Assembly (NCBI RefSeq): GCF_003429565.1
Contig: NZ_QUAK01000231.1
Coordinates: 1-36,966 of the forward strand
Length of the DNA stretch: 36,966 bases
Reading direction: 5' to 3'
From: Streptomyces triticagri
Lineage (GTDB): Bacteria > Actinomycetota > Actinomycetes > Streptomycetales > Streptomycetaceae
Part shown: positions 31,001 through 36,966 of the stretch, in pieces
How positions within the stretch are numbered: the first letter of the stretch is position 1
How the letters are laid out: each line of letters opens with the position of its first letter
Position numbers and translations under genes: made by a program
The notes under the pieces: model-generated
Told to the model about the DNA's origin: nothing
Databases searched by the model: none
The model's input: only the letters and a program-made list of their open reading frames with translations

Positions 31001-32065
31001 TCAGTCGGCGCTGTGCGTCGGGTGCTTCGCCGCGGCGCCCGGCAGGGGCAGCGCGGCGATCCGGTCGACGGCCCTGGACAGGGCCTCGGGCGGCAACAGC
31101 CCGGGGCCTCGGCCGCGGACGAAGTCCGTGAAGGCCTGCGCCGTCGTGTACTTGGGCCTGAACCCCAGTGTCTCGCGCATCTCCTTCGTCGACACCACCC
31201 TGCCGTGCGTCAGCAGCCGCAGCTGCTCCGGCGAGAAGTCGGTGAGCCCGACGGTGCGCAGCGCCGCCCCCGCCCAGGTGACCGCGGGCAGCAGCACCGG
31301 CACCGTGGGGCGCCCGAGACGCCGGGCGCACTGCGACAGGAGCAGCACCCCGTCACCGGCGATGTTGAAGGTCCCGCTGTTCAGGGTGGCGCGGGCCGGG
31401 TCCTGCGAGGCGATCCGCAGTACGTCGATGACGTCGTCCTCGTGCACGAACTGCAGCCGCGGATCGTAGCCGAGCACGGTCGGCAGCACCGGCAGCGACA
31501 GGTACTCGGCGAGCGGCGAGTCCGCCGTGGGGCCGAGGATGTTCGCGAAGCGCAGTACGCAGACCGCCACATCGGGCCTGCGCCGGGCGAAGCCGCGCAC
31601 ATAGCCCTCCACCTCGACGGTGTCCTTGGCGAAGCCACCGCTGGGCAGCGACTTCGGCGAGGTCGTCTCGGTGAACACGGCGGGATCGCGCGGCGCGGAC
31701 CCGTAGACATTGGTGCTCGACTTGACCACGAGGCGCCGCACGGTCGGAGACTTCTGGCAGGCGCCGAGCAGCTGCATGGTGCCGATGACGTTGGTCTCCT
31801 TGACCGACGTACGGCTGCCGCCGGCCAGCGCGGTGCCCGTGACGTCCATGTGCACGACCGTGTCGACCGCATACTCGGCCAGCACCCGCGCGATCGTGGG
31901 CTGCCGGATGTCCGCCTGCAGGAACTCCGCGGCACCCAGGGAGTGCTCGGGCGGCACCGCGTCCAGACCGATCACCCGGTCCACTCCGGGATCTCGCTGG
32001 ATCCGGCGTACGAAGCGTCCGCCGAGCTGCCGGGCCACCCCCGTCACGAGCACGACCTTGCCCAA
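31001..32065 (-). CDS. NAD-dependent epimerase/dehydratase-like protein (extended SDR)
   Basis: A 354-aa extended-SDR protein. Seen: N-terminal KVVLVTGVARQLGGRFVRR, a TGxxxxxG Rossmann motif (about 8-16), VIGLDAVPPE with acidic strand end, FLQADIRQP, a catalytic Ser region VKSSTNVYG, and a C-terminal FVHEDDVIDVL. The expected YxxxK is replaced by GGFAK (no Tyr four residues before the Lys), so it may be a non-catalytic or redox-altered member. The TTG at 32065 is preferred, with AAGGAAG upstream; GTG 32086 and an extension to 32143 are alternatives. The acyltransferase gene follows 14 bp downstream. The substrate is unknown. Confidence 0.8.
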   Translation of the reverse strand: MGKVVLVTGVARQLGGRFVRRIQRDPGVDRVIGLDAVPPEHSLGAAEFLQADIRQPTIARVLAEYAVDTVVHMDVTGTALAGGSRTSVKETNVIGTMQLLGACQKSPTVRRLVVKSSTNVYGSAPRDPAVFTETTSPKSLPSGGFAKDTVEVEGYVRGFARRRPDVAVCVLRFANILGPTADSPLAEYLSLPVLPTVLGYDPRLQFVHEDDVIDVLRIASQDPARATLNSGTFNIAGDGVLLLSQCARRLGRPTVPVLLPAVTWAGAALRTVGLTDFSPEQLRLLTHGRVVSTKEMRETLGFRPKYTTAQAFTDFVRGRGPGLLPPEALSRAVDRIAALPLPGAAAKHPTHSAD

Positions 32066-32291
32066 GATCAGCGCCTTCCTTCCCACCCTCGTCGCACCGC
32101 GGTGCCGCCCCCGCGCAGTCCCGTCACCGGACTCATGCGTCACGTTAGCGGGTCTGTGCTACGGCAGGATGTCCGACCGATGCAGAACGTGACCACAGAC
32201 ACACGACTGGTGACCGACCCAGGCCTGAGCCGATGGACAGGCCAGATCCCCGCGCCCCGCGAAACCGCGCGCAACGCGACCCCGAACGCAG

Positions 32292-32326
32292 CCGAGGCCC
32301 CCCACCACACGGGCGGGAGGCCTCGG
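32292..32326 (-). terminator. Hairpin after the 32-residue gene
   Basis: CCGAGGCC (32292-32299) pairs with GGCCTCGG (32319-32326). The stem extends to 12 bp with one mismatch and begins 22 bp past the stop of the short gene on its strand. No T-run. Confidence 0.65.
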
Positions 32327-32347
32327 AGCGCTTTGATCCAGCGGTCG

Positions 32348-32446
32348 TTACTTCTTGTTACGACGCTGGACGCGGGTGCGCTTCAGCAGCTTGCGGTGCT
32401 TCTTCTTCGCCATCCGCTTGCGCCGCTTCTTGATAACAGAGCCCAC
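32348..32446 (-). CDS. 32-residue basic ribosome-associated protein (AURKAIP1/COX24-domain, bS22 type)
   Basis: An ORF of 32 codons plus stop encoding MGSVIKKRRKRMAKKKHRKL and then LKRTRVQRRNKK, using GTG 32446. Almost half the residues are Lys or Arg. The sequence matches the AURKAIP1/COX24 C-terminal motif and the mycobacterial small ribosomal protein bS22, which binds 16S rRNA near the decoding centre. It is followed by a hairpin terminator. No strong Shine-Dalgarno is seen (GAGGG-like run upstream). Confidence 0.9.
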   Translation of the reverse strand: MGSVIKKRRKRMAKKKHRKLLKRTRVQRRNKK

Positions 32447-32568
32447 GACTACCCTCGCTCACTTCTCATCACTCGGTGCGGGGCAGAATGGGGCCCACAC
32501 GACCTACGTCGGCCCAGCCTACCCGGCCGAGCGCCGAGGTCGTAATCGAGGAGGCGAATCCGCCTCGA

Positions 32569-32778
32569 TCAGGCCGTCTCCACCCCCACATACGAATCGC
32601 GAAGGTACTCGTGGACCGCATTCTCCGGGACTCGGAAGGACCTCCCCACCCGGATCGCGGGCAGATGACCGCTGTGCACCAAGCGGTACACGGTCATCTT
32701 GGACACTCGCATCACCGAGGCAACTTCCGCCACGGTCAGAAACTGAACCTCGCTGAGAGGCCTCTCGCCAGCAGCCAT
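32569..32778 (-). CDS. bdtA: BldC-like helix-turn-helix protein BdtA
   Basis: A 69-aa DNA-binding protein of the excisionase/MerR-like HTH class. Seen: FLTVAEVASVMRVSKMTVYRLVHSGHLPAIRVGRSFRVPENAVHEYL (about 13-60), a complete winged HTH with the basic wing RVGRSFRVP. No effector domain is present. ATG 32778 is preceded by AGGTG. I recall the orthologue (SCO3328) as a BldD target, bdtA, linked to development. Possible BldD-like half-sites flank the -10 upstream. Confidence 0.85.
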   Translation of the reverse strand: MAAGERPLSEVQFLTVAEVASVMRVSKMTVYRLVHSGHLPAIRVGRSFRVPENAVHEYLRDSYVGVETA

Positions 32779-32828
32779 GTCACACCTGAACCTTCCACAC
32801 ATGGACGGGCACCGGCTTCCCCTTCCGG

Positions 32829-32875
32829 TCACTCCTCGTCGCTGTGCGTTCACTCCCCAGATTAGGGGCGGGTGA
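32829..32875 (-). promoter_or_regulatory. bdtA promoter region with BldD-like half-sites
   Basis: TAATCT on the minus strand (32864-32859) is a good -10. It is bracketed by TCACTCC at 32829 and 32850, exactly 21 bp apart, and GGGTGA at 32870-32875. These match BldD half-site forms (TNACNC and GNGTNA), but the two halves are not at canonical spacing. Confidence 0.35.
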
Positions 32876-32908
32876 TGCGAGTGGGGAAGAGGAGCTGCGA
32901 TCGGGGTC

Positions 32909-33724
32909 CTACCGTGACAGACACGCTCGATTGAGTACATAGCGAGTAAGCGGCCGGTAGTAATCAGACCGCACAGCGTCATCAAGCGGAACGGCGACGG
33001 ACACCCGCCCCTCGGCCTCCCCCACGAACAGCGCCGGATCATCCGTATCCGCCAGGCCGATGGCCTCGATCCCCAGCTGACCTGCTCCGCAGACCCAACC
33101 GTGGTCCCCGATGACAAGGCCCGGAAGCGGTTCACCGGCCTCGGCACCAACGGCAAGCGCGGTACGAATCGGGAGCGGCGAATGGGTGTGTGCGCCGGTC
33201 TCACAACCCGCGCCCGACACACTCCGTTCTCGCACCAACGCGACTCCCCGTACGTAGTCAAGGTTGTATGTGCGTAGACCAAACCGGGTCGTTATGTCGA
33301 CACAGTGACCCTTCGCCGGTGTGAGTACAGGACATCCCGCCGCCGAGAGAGCGTCCGCCAACCCGGCGTAGAAACCGAGCAGTCGATGGGGGTGGCCGGT
33401 GCCGATGAACACCGGCACCCGCCGCTCGGCGGCCCGCCGCAGACGCCCGGCGAAGGCCTCGAGCCCGGCCACCGTACGCTCGGGATCGATCTCATCCGGT
33501 CCGACCGTGTGCCCGGGGTCGGCCGAGACCCCACACCTCTCGGCCATCAGCGCCAACAACTCCCGCGCATCCCAGCTTCGTTCGGGATCGAGGCCGAGCA
33601 GCAGGCGCGGGTCGCGCGCCGCAAAGAGCCGGTAACTCCGCAGACTCTCCTCACGCGAGGTCGCCACGGGTCCGGCCAGCCTGGCCGCAAGCAGATGCAC
33701 ACGAAGGTCACCGGTGCTCAACAC
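32909..33724 (-). CDS. Phosphatase-like protein of unknown specificity
   Basis: A 271-aa protein commonly annotated as a phosphatase, from memory of Streptomyces genomes; I cannot name a family precisely. Seen: HLLAARLAGPVATSREESLRSYRLFAARDPRLLLGLDPERSWDARELLALMAERCG in the N-terminal third, VPVFIGTGHPHRLLGFYAGLADAL in the middle (a GTGHPH loop), GLRTYNLDYVRGVALV and LVIGDHGWVCGAGQLGIEAIGLADTDDPALFVGEAEG near the C-terminus, rich in conserved Gly/Asp. No signal peptide. GTG 33724 was chosen; TTG 33721 and TTG 33772 are in frame. It follows acuC by about 118 bp of odd Cys-rich coding potential. Confidence 0.6.
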   Translation of the reverse strand: MLSTGDLRVHLLAARLAGPVATSREESLRSYRLFAARDPRLLLGLDPERSWDARELLALMAERCGVSADPGHTVGPDEIDPERTVAGLEAFAGRLRRAAERRVPVFIGTGHPHRLLGFYAGLADALSAAGCPVLTPAKGHCVDITTRFGLRTYNLDYVRGVALVRERSVSGAGCETGAHTHSPLPIRTALAVGAEAGEPLPGLVIGDHGWVCGAGQLGIEAIGLADTDDPALFVGEAEGRVSVAVPLDDAVRSDYYRPLTRYVLNRACLSR

Positions 33725-33846
33725 GCCTGCGATGCTGGCGCATTGACCACCACGCCACGACAGGAACCGCAAAACTGGGCACAGTTGGCGTAATCGCCCC
33801 GGCAGCAGTACGAATCGGCCCGACAGAAATCGGCCCGAGAGATCAG
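33718..33846 (-). CDS. Cys-rich short open frame with no standard start, between acuC and the downstream gene
   Basis: A 42-codon frame from a CTG at 33846 reads LISRADFCRADSYCCRGDYA, then NCAQFCGSCRGVVVNAPASQ and AC. It has seven Cys (8, 14, 15, 22, 26, 29, 42) and a RAD repeat. Its TGA overlaps the start region of the downstream gene (GTGTTGA). No ATG, GTG or TTG starts it locally; the second codon ATC sits where an ATG would give MSRADFC. It may be a leader or microprotein, or an accident. See findings. Confidence 0.3.
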   Translation of the reverse strand: MISRADFCRADSYCCRGDYANCAQFCGSCRGVVVNAPASQAC

Positions 33847-35006
33847 GGCAGCAACCCCCGCAGTGGATAGGCCGCCCGCCGGGTGGCCACGATGGCCTGG
33901 TCGAGCCGATCGGCCGGGTCGTACCCGGACTCCCAGTCCCGCCACACCGGATCCCGCCCGTCCGTCATCCGCGCCGGCGCCAACTGCCGTGTCCGCGCGA
34001 ACACTTCCTGCCGCCACTCCTCCGGGACCACAGCAGCCGGCTCGATCGGCCGCCCCGCGGCGATCGCCGTGAGATGCGTCCACGACCGCGGTACGACGTC
34101 CACCACCGCGTACCCTCCACCGCCGAGCGACACCCAGCGCCCGTCGGCGTGCTGGTGCGCCAGCTCGTGACACGAGGCCTGCACCACCCGCTGCGCGTCG
34201 AGCGACACCGCCAGGTGCGCCAGCGGATCCTCGAAGTGCGTGTCCGCCCCGTGCTGCGTCACCAGGACCTGCGGCCGGAACTCGGCGAGGAGCTCCGGCA
34301 CCACGGCATGGAACGCACGCAGCCAGCCCTCGTCCCCGGTGCCGGCCGGGAGCGCCACATTCACCGCACTGCCTTCCGCATGGCCGGTCTCCTCCGGCCA
34401 TCCCGTCTGCGGAAACAGCGTCCTGGGATGCTCGTGCAGCGAGATGGTCAGGACCCGCGGGTCCTCCCAGAACGCCGCCTGCACACCGTCACCGTGGTGC
34501 ACGTCCACATCGACGTACGCCACCCGCTCGGCACCCAGCTCGAGCAGCCGGGCGATGGCGAGCGCCGCATCGTTGTAGATGCAGAACCCCGATGCGGCCC
34601 CGGGCATGGCATGGTGCAGCCCACCCGCGAAGTTGACCGCGTGCAGGGTGTCGCCGCTCCAGACCGCCTCGGCGGCGCCCACCGACTGCCCCGCGATCCG
34701 CGCCGAGACATCGTGCATCCTCGCGAACGCCGGATCGTCCACCGTCCCGAGCCCGTACGCCATGTCCGCGGCGGCCGGATCCTCCGAGGCGGCCTTGACC
34801 GCAGCGATGTAGTCCTCACGGTGCACCAGACGCAGCGTCGAATCCCCCGCCGGCTTGGCCGAGACGATGTCGAGATCCTTGTCCAGATCGAATGCGGTGA
34901 TCAGCCGACGGGTCAGCGCAAGACGCACCGGATCCATCGGATGATCGGGCCCGAAGTCATAGCCCGTTACTGCTTCGTCCCACATCAGCTGTGCGCGGCC
35001 GCTCAT
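33843..35006 (-). CDS. acuC: Acetoin utilization protein AcuC (histone-deacetylase superfamily)
   Basis: A 387-aa zinc deacetylase-like protein. Seen: N-terminal WDEAVTGYDFGPDHPMDPVRL, GGLHHAMPGAASGFCIYNDAALAI (active-site His pair), YVDVDVHHGDGVQAAFW (metal Asp and His), ISLHEHPRTLFPQTG, LVTQHGADTHFEDPLAHL (third metal Asp region), and WVSLGGGGYAV. AcuC-type enzymes deacetylate acetyl-lysine proteins such as acetyl-CoA synthetase. Start: ATG 35006 (MSGRAQLMW), with a GTG at 35015 possible. It overlaps the MFS stop by about 50 bp, so the start is slightly uncertain. ATG 34985 would shorten the overlap. Confidence 0.92.
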   Translation of the reverse strand: MSGRAQLMWDEAVTGYDFGPDHPMDPVRLALTRRLITAFDLDKDLDIVSAKPAGDSTLRLVHREDYIAAVKAASEDPAAADMAYGLGTVDDPAFARMHDVSARIAGQSVGAAEAVWSGDTLHAVNFAGGLHHAMPGAASGFCIYNDAALAIARLLELGAERVAYVDVDVHHGDGVQAAFWEDPRVLTISLHEHPRTLFPQTGWPEETGHAEGSAVNVALPAGTGDEGWLRAFHAVVPELLAEFRPQVLVTQHGADTHFEDPLAHLAVSLDAQRVVQASCHELAHQHADGRWVSLGGGGYAVVDVVPRSWTHLTAIAAGRPIEPAAVVPEEWRQEVFARTRQLAPARMTDGRDPVWRDWESGYDPADRLDQAIVATRRAAYPLRGLLP

Positions 35007-36171
35007 GCCCGCCACCGTATCGGTCCGGATCCTGGGCGAAGGACCGGGCGTACAACAGCGTCACAAGCACCAACACCATCGGAACGAGCATCGCACCGCG
35101 ATAGTTCCAAGCATCCCCAAGAGCCCCGACCAGAGGCGAACCGACCAGAAAGCCCACATAGTTGAAGATGTTCAACCGCGCGATCGCCGTGTCCGACCGC
35201 CCAGGGAACAGCCGCCCCGCCGCAGCGAACGTCTGCGGCACGATCACACACAGACCGAGCCCGAGGAACGTGAACCCCAGCATCCCCACCCAGGCCCCGG
35301 GCGCCCCGGCCACCACCGCAAACCCCACGGCCGCCAGCACCGTCCCGCACCGCACCACCCGGACCGGCCCGAACCTCCGCACCCCCACATCACCGACGGT
35401 CCGCCCGATCAGCGTGGTCACCATATAGATGTTGTACGGAACCGTCGCCAGCTGCTCCGAACTGCCCAGCACATCCTGCAGATACTTGGCACTCCAGTTG
35501 GAGACCGTCGAGTCCCCGATGTATGCGAAGGCCATCACGAAGCAGAGCGGCCACAGCAGCTTGAGCGAAGGCCCGCCACCACTCCCACCCTGCTGCTCAT
35601 CGCCCCCGGCCCTGCCCTCCGCGTACCAGCGGCTTCCGACGAACGCCGCCGGCAACAGCACGGCCACCACCGGCAAGTACGAGACGAACAGCGAAAGTTC
35701 GCCACGGGCCCCCACCCAGGCGAGGGACGCCCCCACGATCCCGCCCAGGCTGTAGGCGGCATGGAAGCCGAGCATGATGCTGCGGCCGTAGGCCCGCTGC
35801 AGACTCACGCCCAGCATGTTCATCGAGGCATCGAGCGCTCCGACCGCAATGCCGAACGCACCGAGGCAGAGCGCCACTTGCCACAACACCTCGCCCGCCC
35901 CGACACCCAGCAGAGCGAGCAGCACCACGGGCTGCGACCAGCGCAGCACATGCCGGGGCGAGATGCGCTTCACCAGGTGCTCGGTCGCCACGCTCCCTGC
36001 ACCGGCGAGCACCGGAACCGCGGCGAGGAACACCGGCAACAGCCCGTCGGATATCCCGTACCGATCCTGGATCGCCGGGATCCGTGTCACCAGGAGCGCG
36101 AAGGCGACCCCTTGGACGAAAAAGCTCAACGCCAGGGCCGACCTGCCGTACCGCAATCGCGCATCCGTCAT
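34957..36171 (-). CDS. MFS transporter
   Basis: A 404-aa major facilitator superfamily protein with about 12 predicted spans. Seen: an opening LALSFFVQGVAFALLVTRIPAIQDRYGIS, GAFGIAVGALDASMNMLGVSLQRAYGRSIMLGFHAAYSLGGIVGASLAWVGARG, a central loop GRAGGDEQQGGSGGGPS (about 190), and GFTFLGLGLCVIVPQTFAAAGRLFPGRSDTAIARLN. The R-I-P and DASMN motifs recall the group of sugar or drug MFS transporters next to acuC in Streptomyces; the substrate is not assignable. ATG 36171 has no clear ribosome site. The codon choice is richer in G/T-ending codons than its neighbours. Confidence 0.88.
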   Translation of the reverse strand: MTDARLRYGRSALALSFFVQGVAFALLVTRIPAIQDRYGISDGLLPVFLAAVPVLAGAGSVATEHLVKRISPRHVLRWSQPVVLLALLGVGAGEVLWQVALCLGAFGIAVGALDASMNMLGVSLQRAYGRSIMLGFHAAYSLGGIVGASLAWVGARGELSLFVSYLPVVAVLLPAAFVGSRWYAEGRAGGDEQQGGSGGGPSLKLLWPLCFVMAFAYIGDSTVSNWSAKYLQDVLGSSEQLATVPYNIYMVTTLIGRTVGDVGVRRFGPVRVVRCGTVLAAVGFAVVAGAPGAWVGMLGFTFLGLGLCVIVPQTFAAAGRLFPGRSDTAIARLNIFNYVGFLVGSPLVGALGDAWNYRGAMLVPMVLVLVTLLYARSFAQDPDRYGGGHERPRTADVGRSSNGL

Positions 36172-36214
36172 GGCCGGACAGCGTAAGGGCCGGGACTACC
36201 CACCGGTAGATGGA

Positions 36215-36859
36215 TCAGCCGAGCAATTCGATGAGCCTCCCCATGTCACCGAAGTAGCCATCGGCTCCCTCGAGCCGGTCCGACGAGGTCATCGCGGTGA
36301 ACGCCAGGACATCCATGCCGGCCAGCTTCGCCGCCTGGACGCCGAGCGGGCTGTCCTCGATCACCACGGTCCGCTGGGGATCGGCATCCATACTGCGCGC
36401 CGCGTGCAGGAAGAGATCCGGGGCCGGCTTCCCCCGGCCCACGTCCTCCGAGCTGAAGATCCAGTCCTCCTCGAACCATTCGTCGAGCCCGGTCGCCAGA
36501 TGACCTACTCGGATCCGCTCGTGGCTCCCGGACGACGCCACACAGTACGGAACTCCTTCCGCCGTCAGCTTCGCCAGCACTTCCTCGACGCCAGCCACCG
36601 GCTGCAACTCCCGCTGAAAAGCGGCAAAGACGCGCTCATGCAGCGTCGCGTCGAATTCCGCAGGCAGATCGCGCCCGGTCCGTTCGCGCACCAGATCGTG
36701 CACGCGGTGCACCGCGGCACCCATGTAGTCACGCAACGAATCCTCGTACGTGGTGGGGTGCCCCAGCTCCGTCAGATACCCGGACAGGATGGTGTTGGAG
36801 ATCGGCTCGCTGTCCACGAGGACGCCGTCGTTGTCGAAGATGACCAGGTCGTAGCGCAT
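36215..36859 (-). CDS. HAD-superfamily hydrolase (beta-phosphoglucomutase/phosphatase type)
   Basis: A 214-aa HAD hydrolase with an alpha-helical cap of the beta-PGM type. Seen: motif I IFDNDGVLVDSE with the nucleophile in DNDG (the usual DxDG) at about 9-12, helical cap AVHRVHDLVRERTGRDLPAEFDATLHERVFAAFQREL, motif II PYCVASSGS, motif III GRGKPAPDLFLHAA with Lys, and motif IV VIEDSPLGVQAAKLAGM. ATG 36859 follows a GGGGG run; an open frame extending upstream to 36922 crosses the rRNA terminator and was rejected. It lies just downstream of the rRNA operon. The substrate could be a sugar phosphate. Confidence 0.9.
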   Translation of the reverse strand: MRYDLVIFDNDGVLVDSEPISNTILSGYLTELGHPTTYEDSLRDYMGAAVHRVHDLVRERTGRDLPAEFDATLHERVFAAFQRELQPVAGVEEVLAKLTAEGVPYCVASSGSHERIRVGHLATGLDEWFEEDWIFSSEDVGRGKPAPDLFLHAARSMDADPQRTVVIEDSPLGVQAAKLAGMDVLAFTAMTSSDRLEGADGYFGDMGRLIELLG

Positions 36860-36887
36860 CCCCCGACCATAAGACACAAGAACGCAG

Positions 36888-36917
36888 AAAGCCCCGCACC
36901 ATACGGTGCGGGGCTTT
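36888..36917 (-). terminator. rRNA operon terminator
   Basis: The hairpin AAAGCCCCGCACC-ATAC-GGTGCGGGGCTTT has a perfect 13-bp stem. On the minus strand it lies just after the 5S rRNA and is followed by a TTTCTGCGTTCTTG stretch. Intrinsic terminator of the rRNA operon. Confidence 0.9.
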
Positions 36918-36927
36918 CCCACAATTA

Positions 36928-36966
36928 GTTCGGCGGCGTCCTACTCTCCCACAGGGTCCCCCCTGC
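36928..36966 (-). rRNA. rrf: 5S rRNA, 3' end (partial at window edge)
   Basis: The complement reads GCAGGGGGGACCCTGTGGGA and continues GAGTAGGACGCCGCCGAAC, the conserved 3' part of actinobacterial 5S rRNA. The rest of the gene, and the 23S and 16S genes, should lie beyond the right edge. Confidence 0.92.

Noticed and set aside
36860..36922. N-terminal extension of the HAD hydrolase
   Set aside because: It overlaps the rRNA terminator and adds a Cys-rich, non-conserved sequence.

Overview
The window is chromosomal DNA of a Streptomyces species. The support is very high GC with strong third-position G/C bias, GTG and TTG starts, and a gene set matching my memory of the S. coelicolor core region around SCO3302 to SCO3331: lysS and argS divergent, hemB, cobA/hemD-hemC-hemA-rex, a glutaredoxin-like gene, bldN-rsbN, an acyltransferase-epimerase pair, bdtA and acuC. 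Species identity cannot be set from sequence alone.

Layout. 1-1775: the end of an AraC-type regulator, a GNAT acetyltransferase, and a TetR repressor divergent from a flavin monooxygenase. Between the last two sit five 14-bp near-palindromes around a good promoter. 1967-6903: monooxygenase, SDR oxidoreductase with two coupled small genes, a PPOX-type flavoprotein, and the RNA ligase RtcB. 7067-11163: two adjacent DUF3558-type lipoproteins, a DUF2637 membrane protein with a Tyr/Gln repeat tail, a decayed ORF frameshifted by an octanucleotide expansion, and a small membrane protein. 11347-18974: class I lysS, argS, a three-armed Streptomyces intergenic repeat, a PLP aminotransferase, and a secreted DUF1906 protein with a mosaic C-terminal half. 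19053-25973: a minus-strand tetrapyrrole block (hemB; rex-hemA-hemC-cobA/hemD with overlapping stops and starts; glutaredoxin-like gene). A Rex operator lies on the -35 of the rex promoter. 26144-29786: a HAD phosphatase, then the developmental sigma factor bldN and its anti-sigma gene rsbN, the latter preceded by a BldN-like promoter. 29880-36859: acyltransferase and epimerase, a 32-residue ribosome-associated gene, the HTH gene bdtA, a phosphatase-like gene, acuC, an MFS transporter and a HAD hydrolase, all on the minus strand. The right edge is the terminator and 3' end of a minus-strand 5S rRNA gene.

How the parts fit. The tetrapyrrole block ties haem and sirohaem/B12 precursor supply to redox state through Rex (NADH/NAD+ sensing). 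bldN, rsbN and bdtA belong to the sporulation regulatory network. lysS, argS, rtcB, the 32-residue gene and 5S rRNA belong to the translation and RNA machinery. Most of the window is conserved core.

The parts least explained by known annotation are the five-site operator array, the lipoprotein/DUF2637 cluster with its decayed neighbour, the codon-use switch inside the secreted protein, and a cysteine-rich unannotated reading frame between acuC and its downstream gene. No transposon, CRISPR array, tRNA or prophage was seen.
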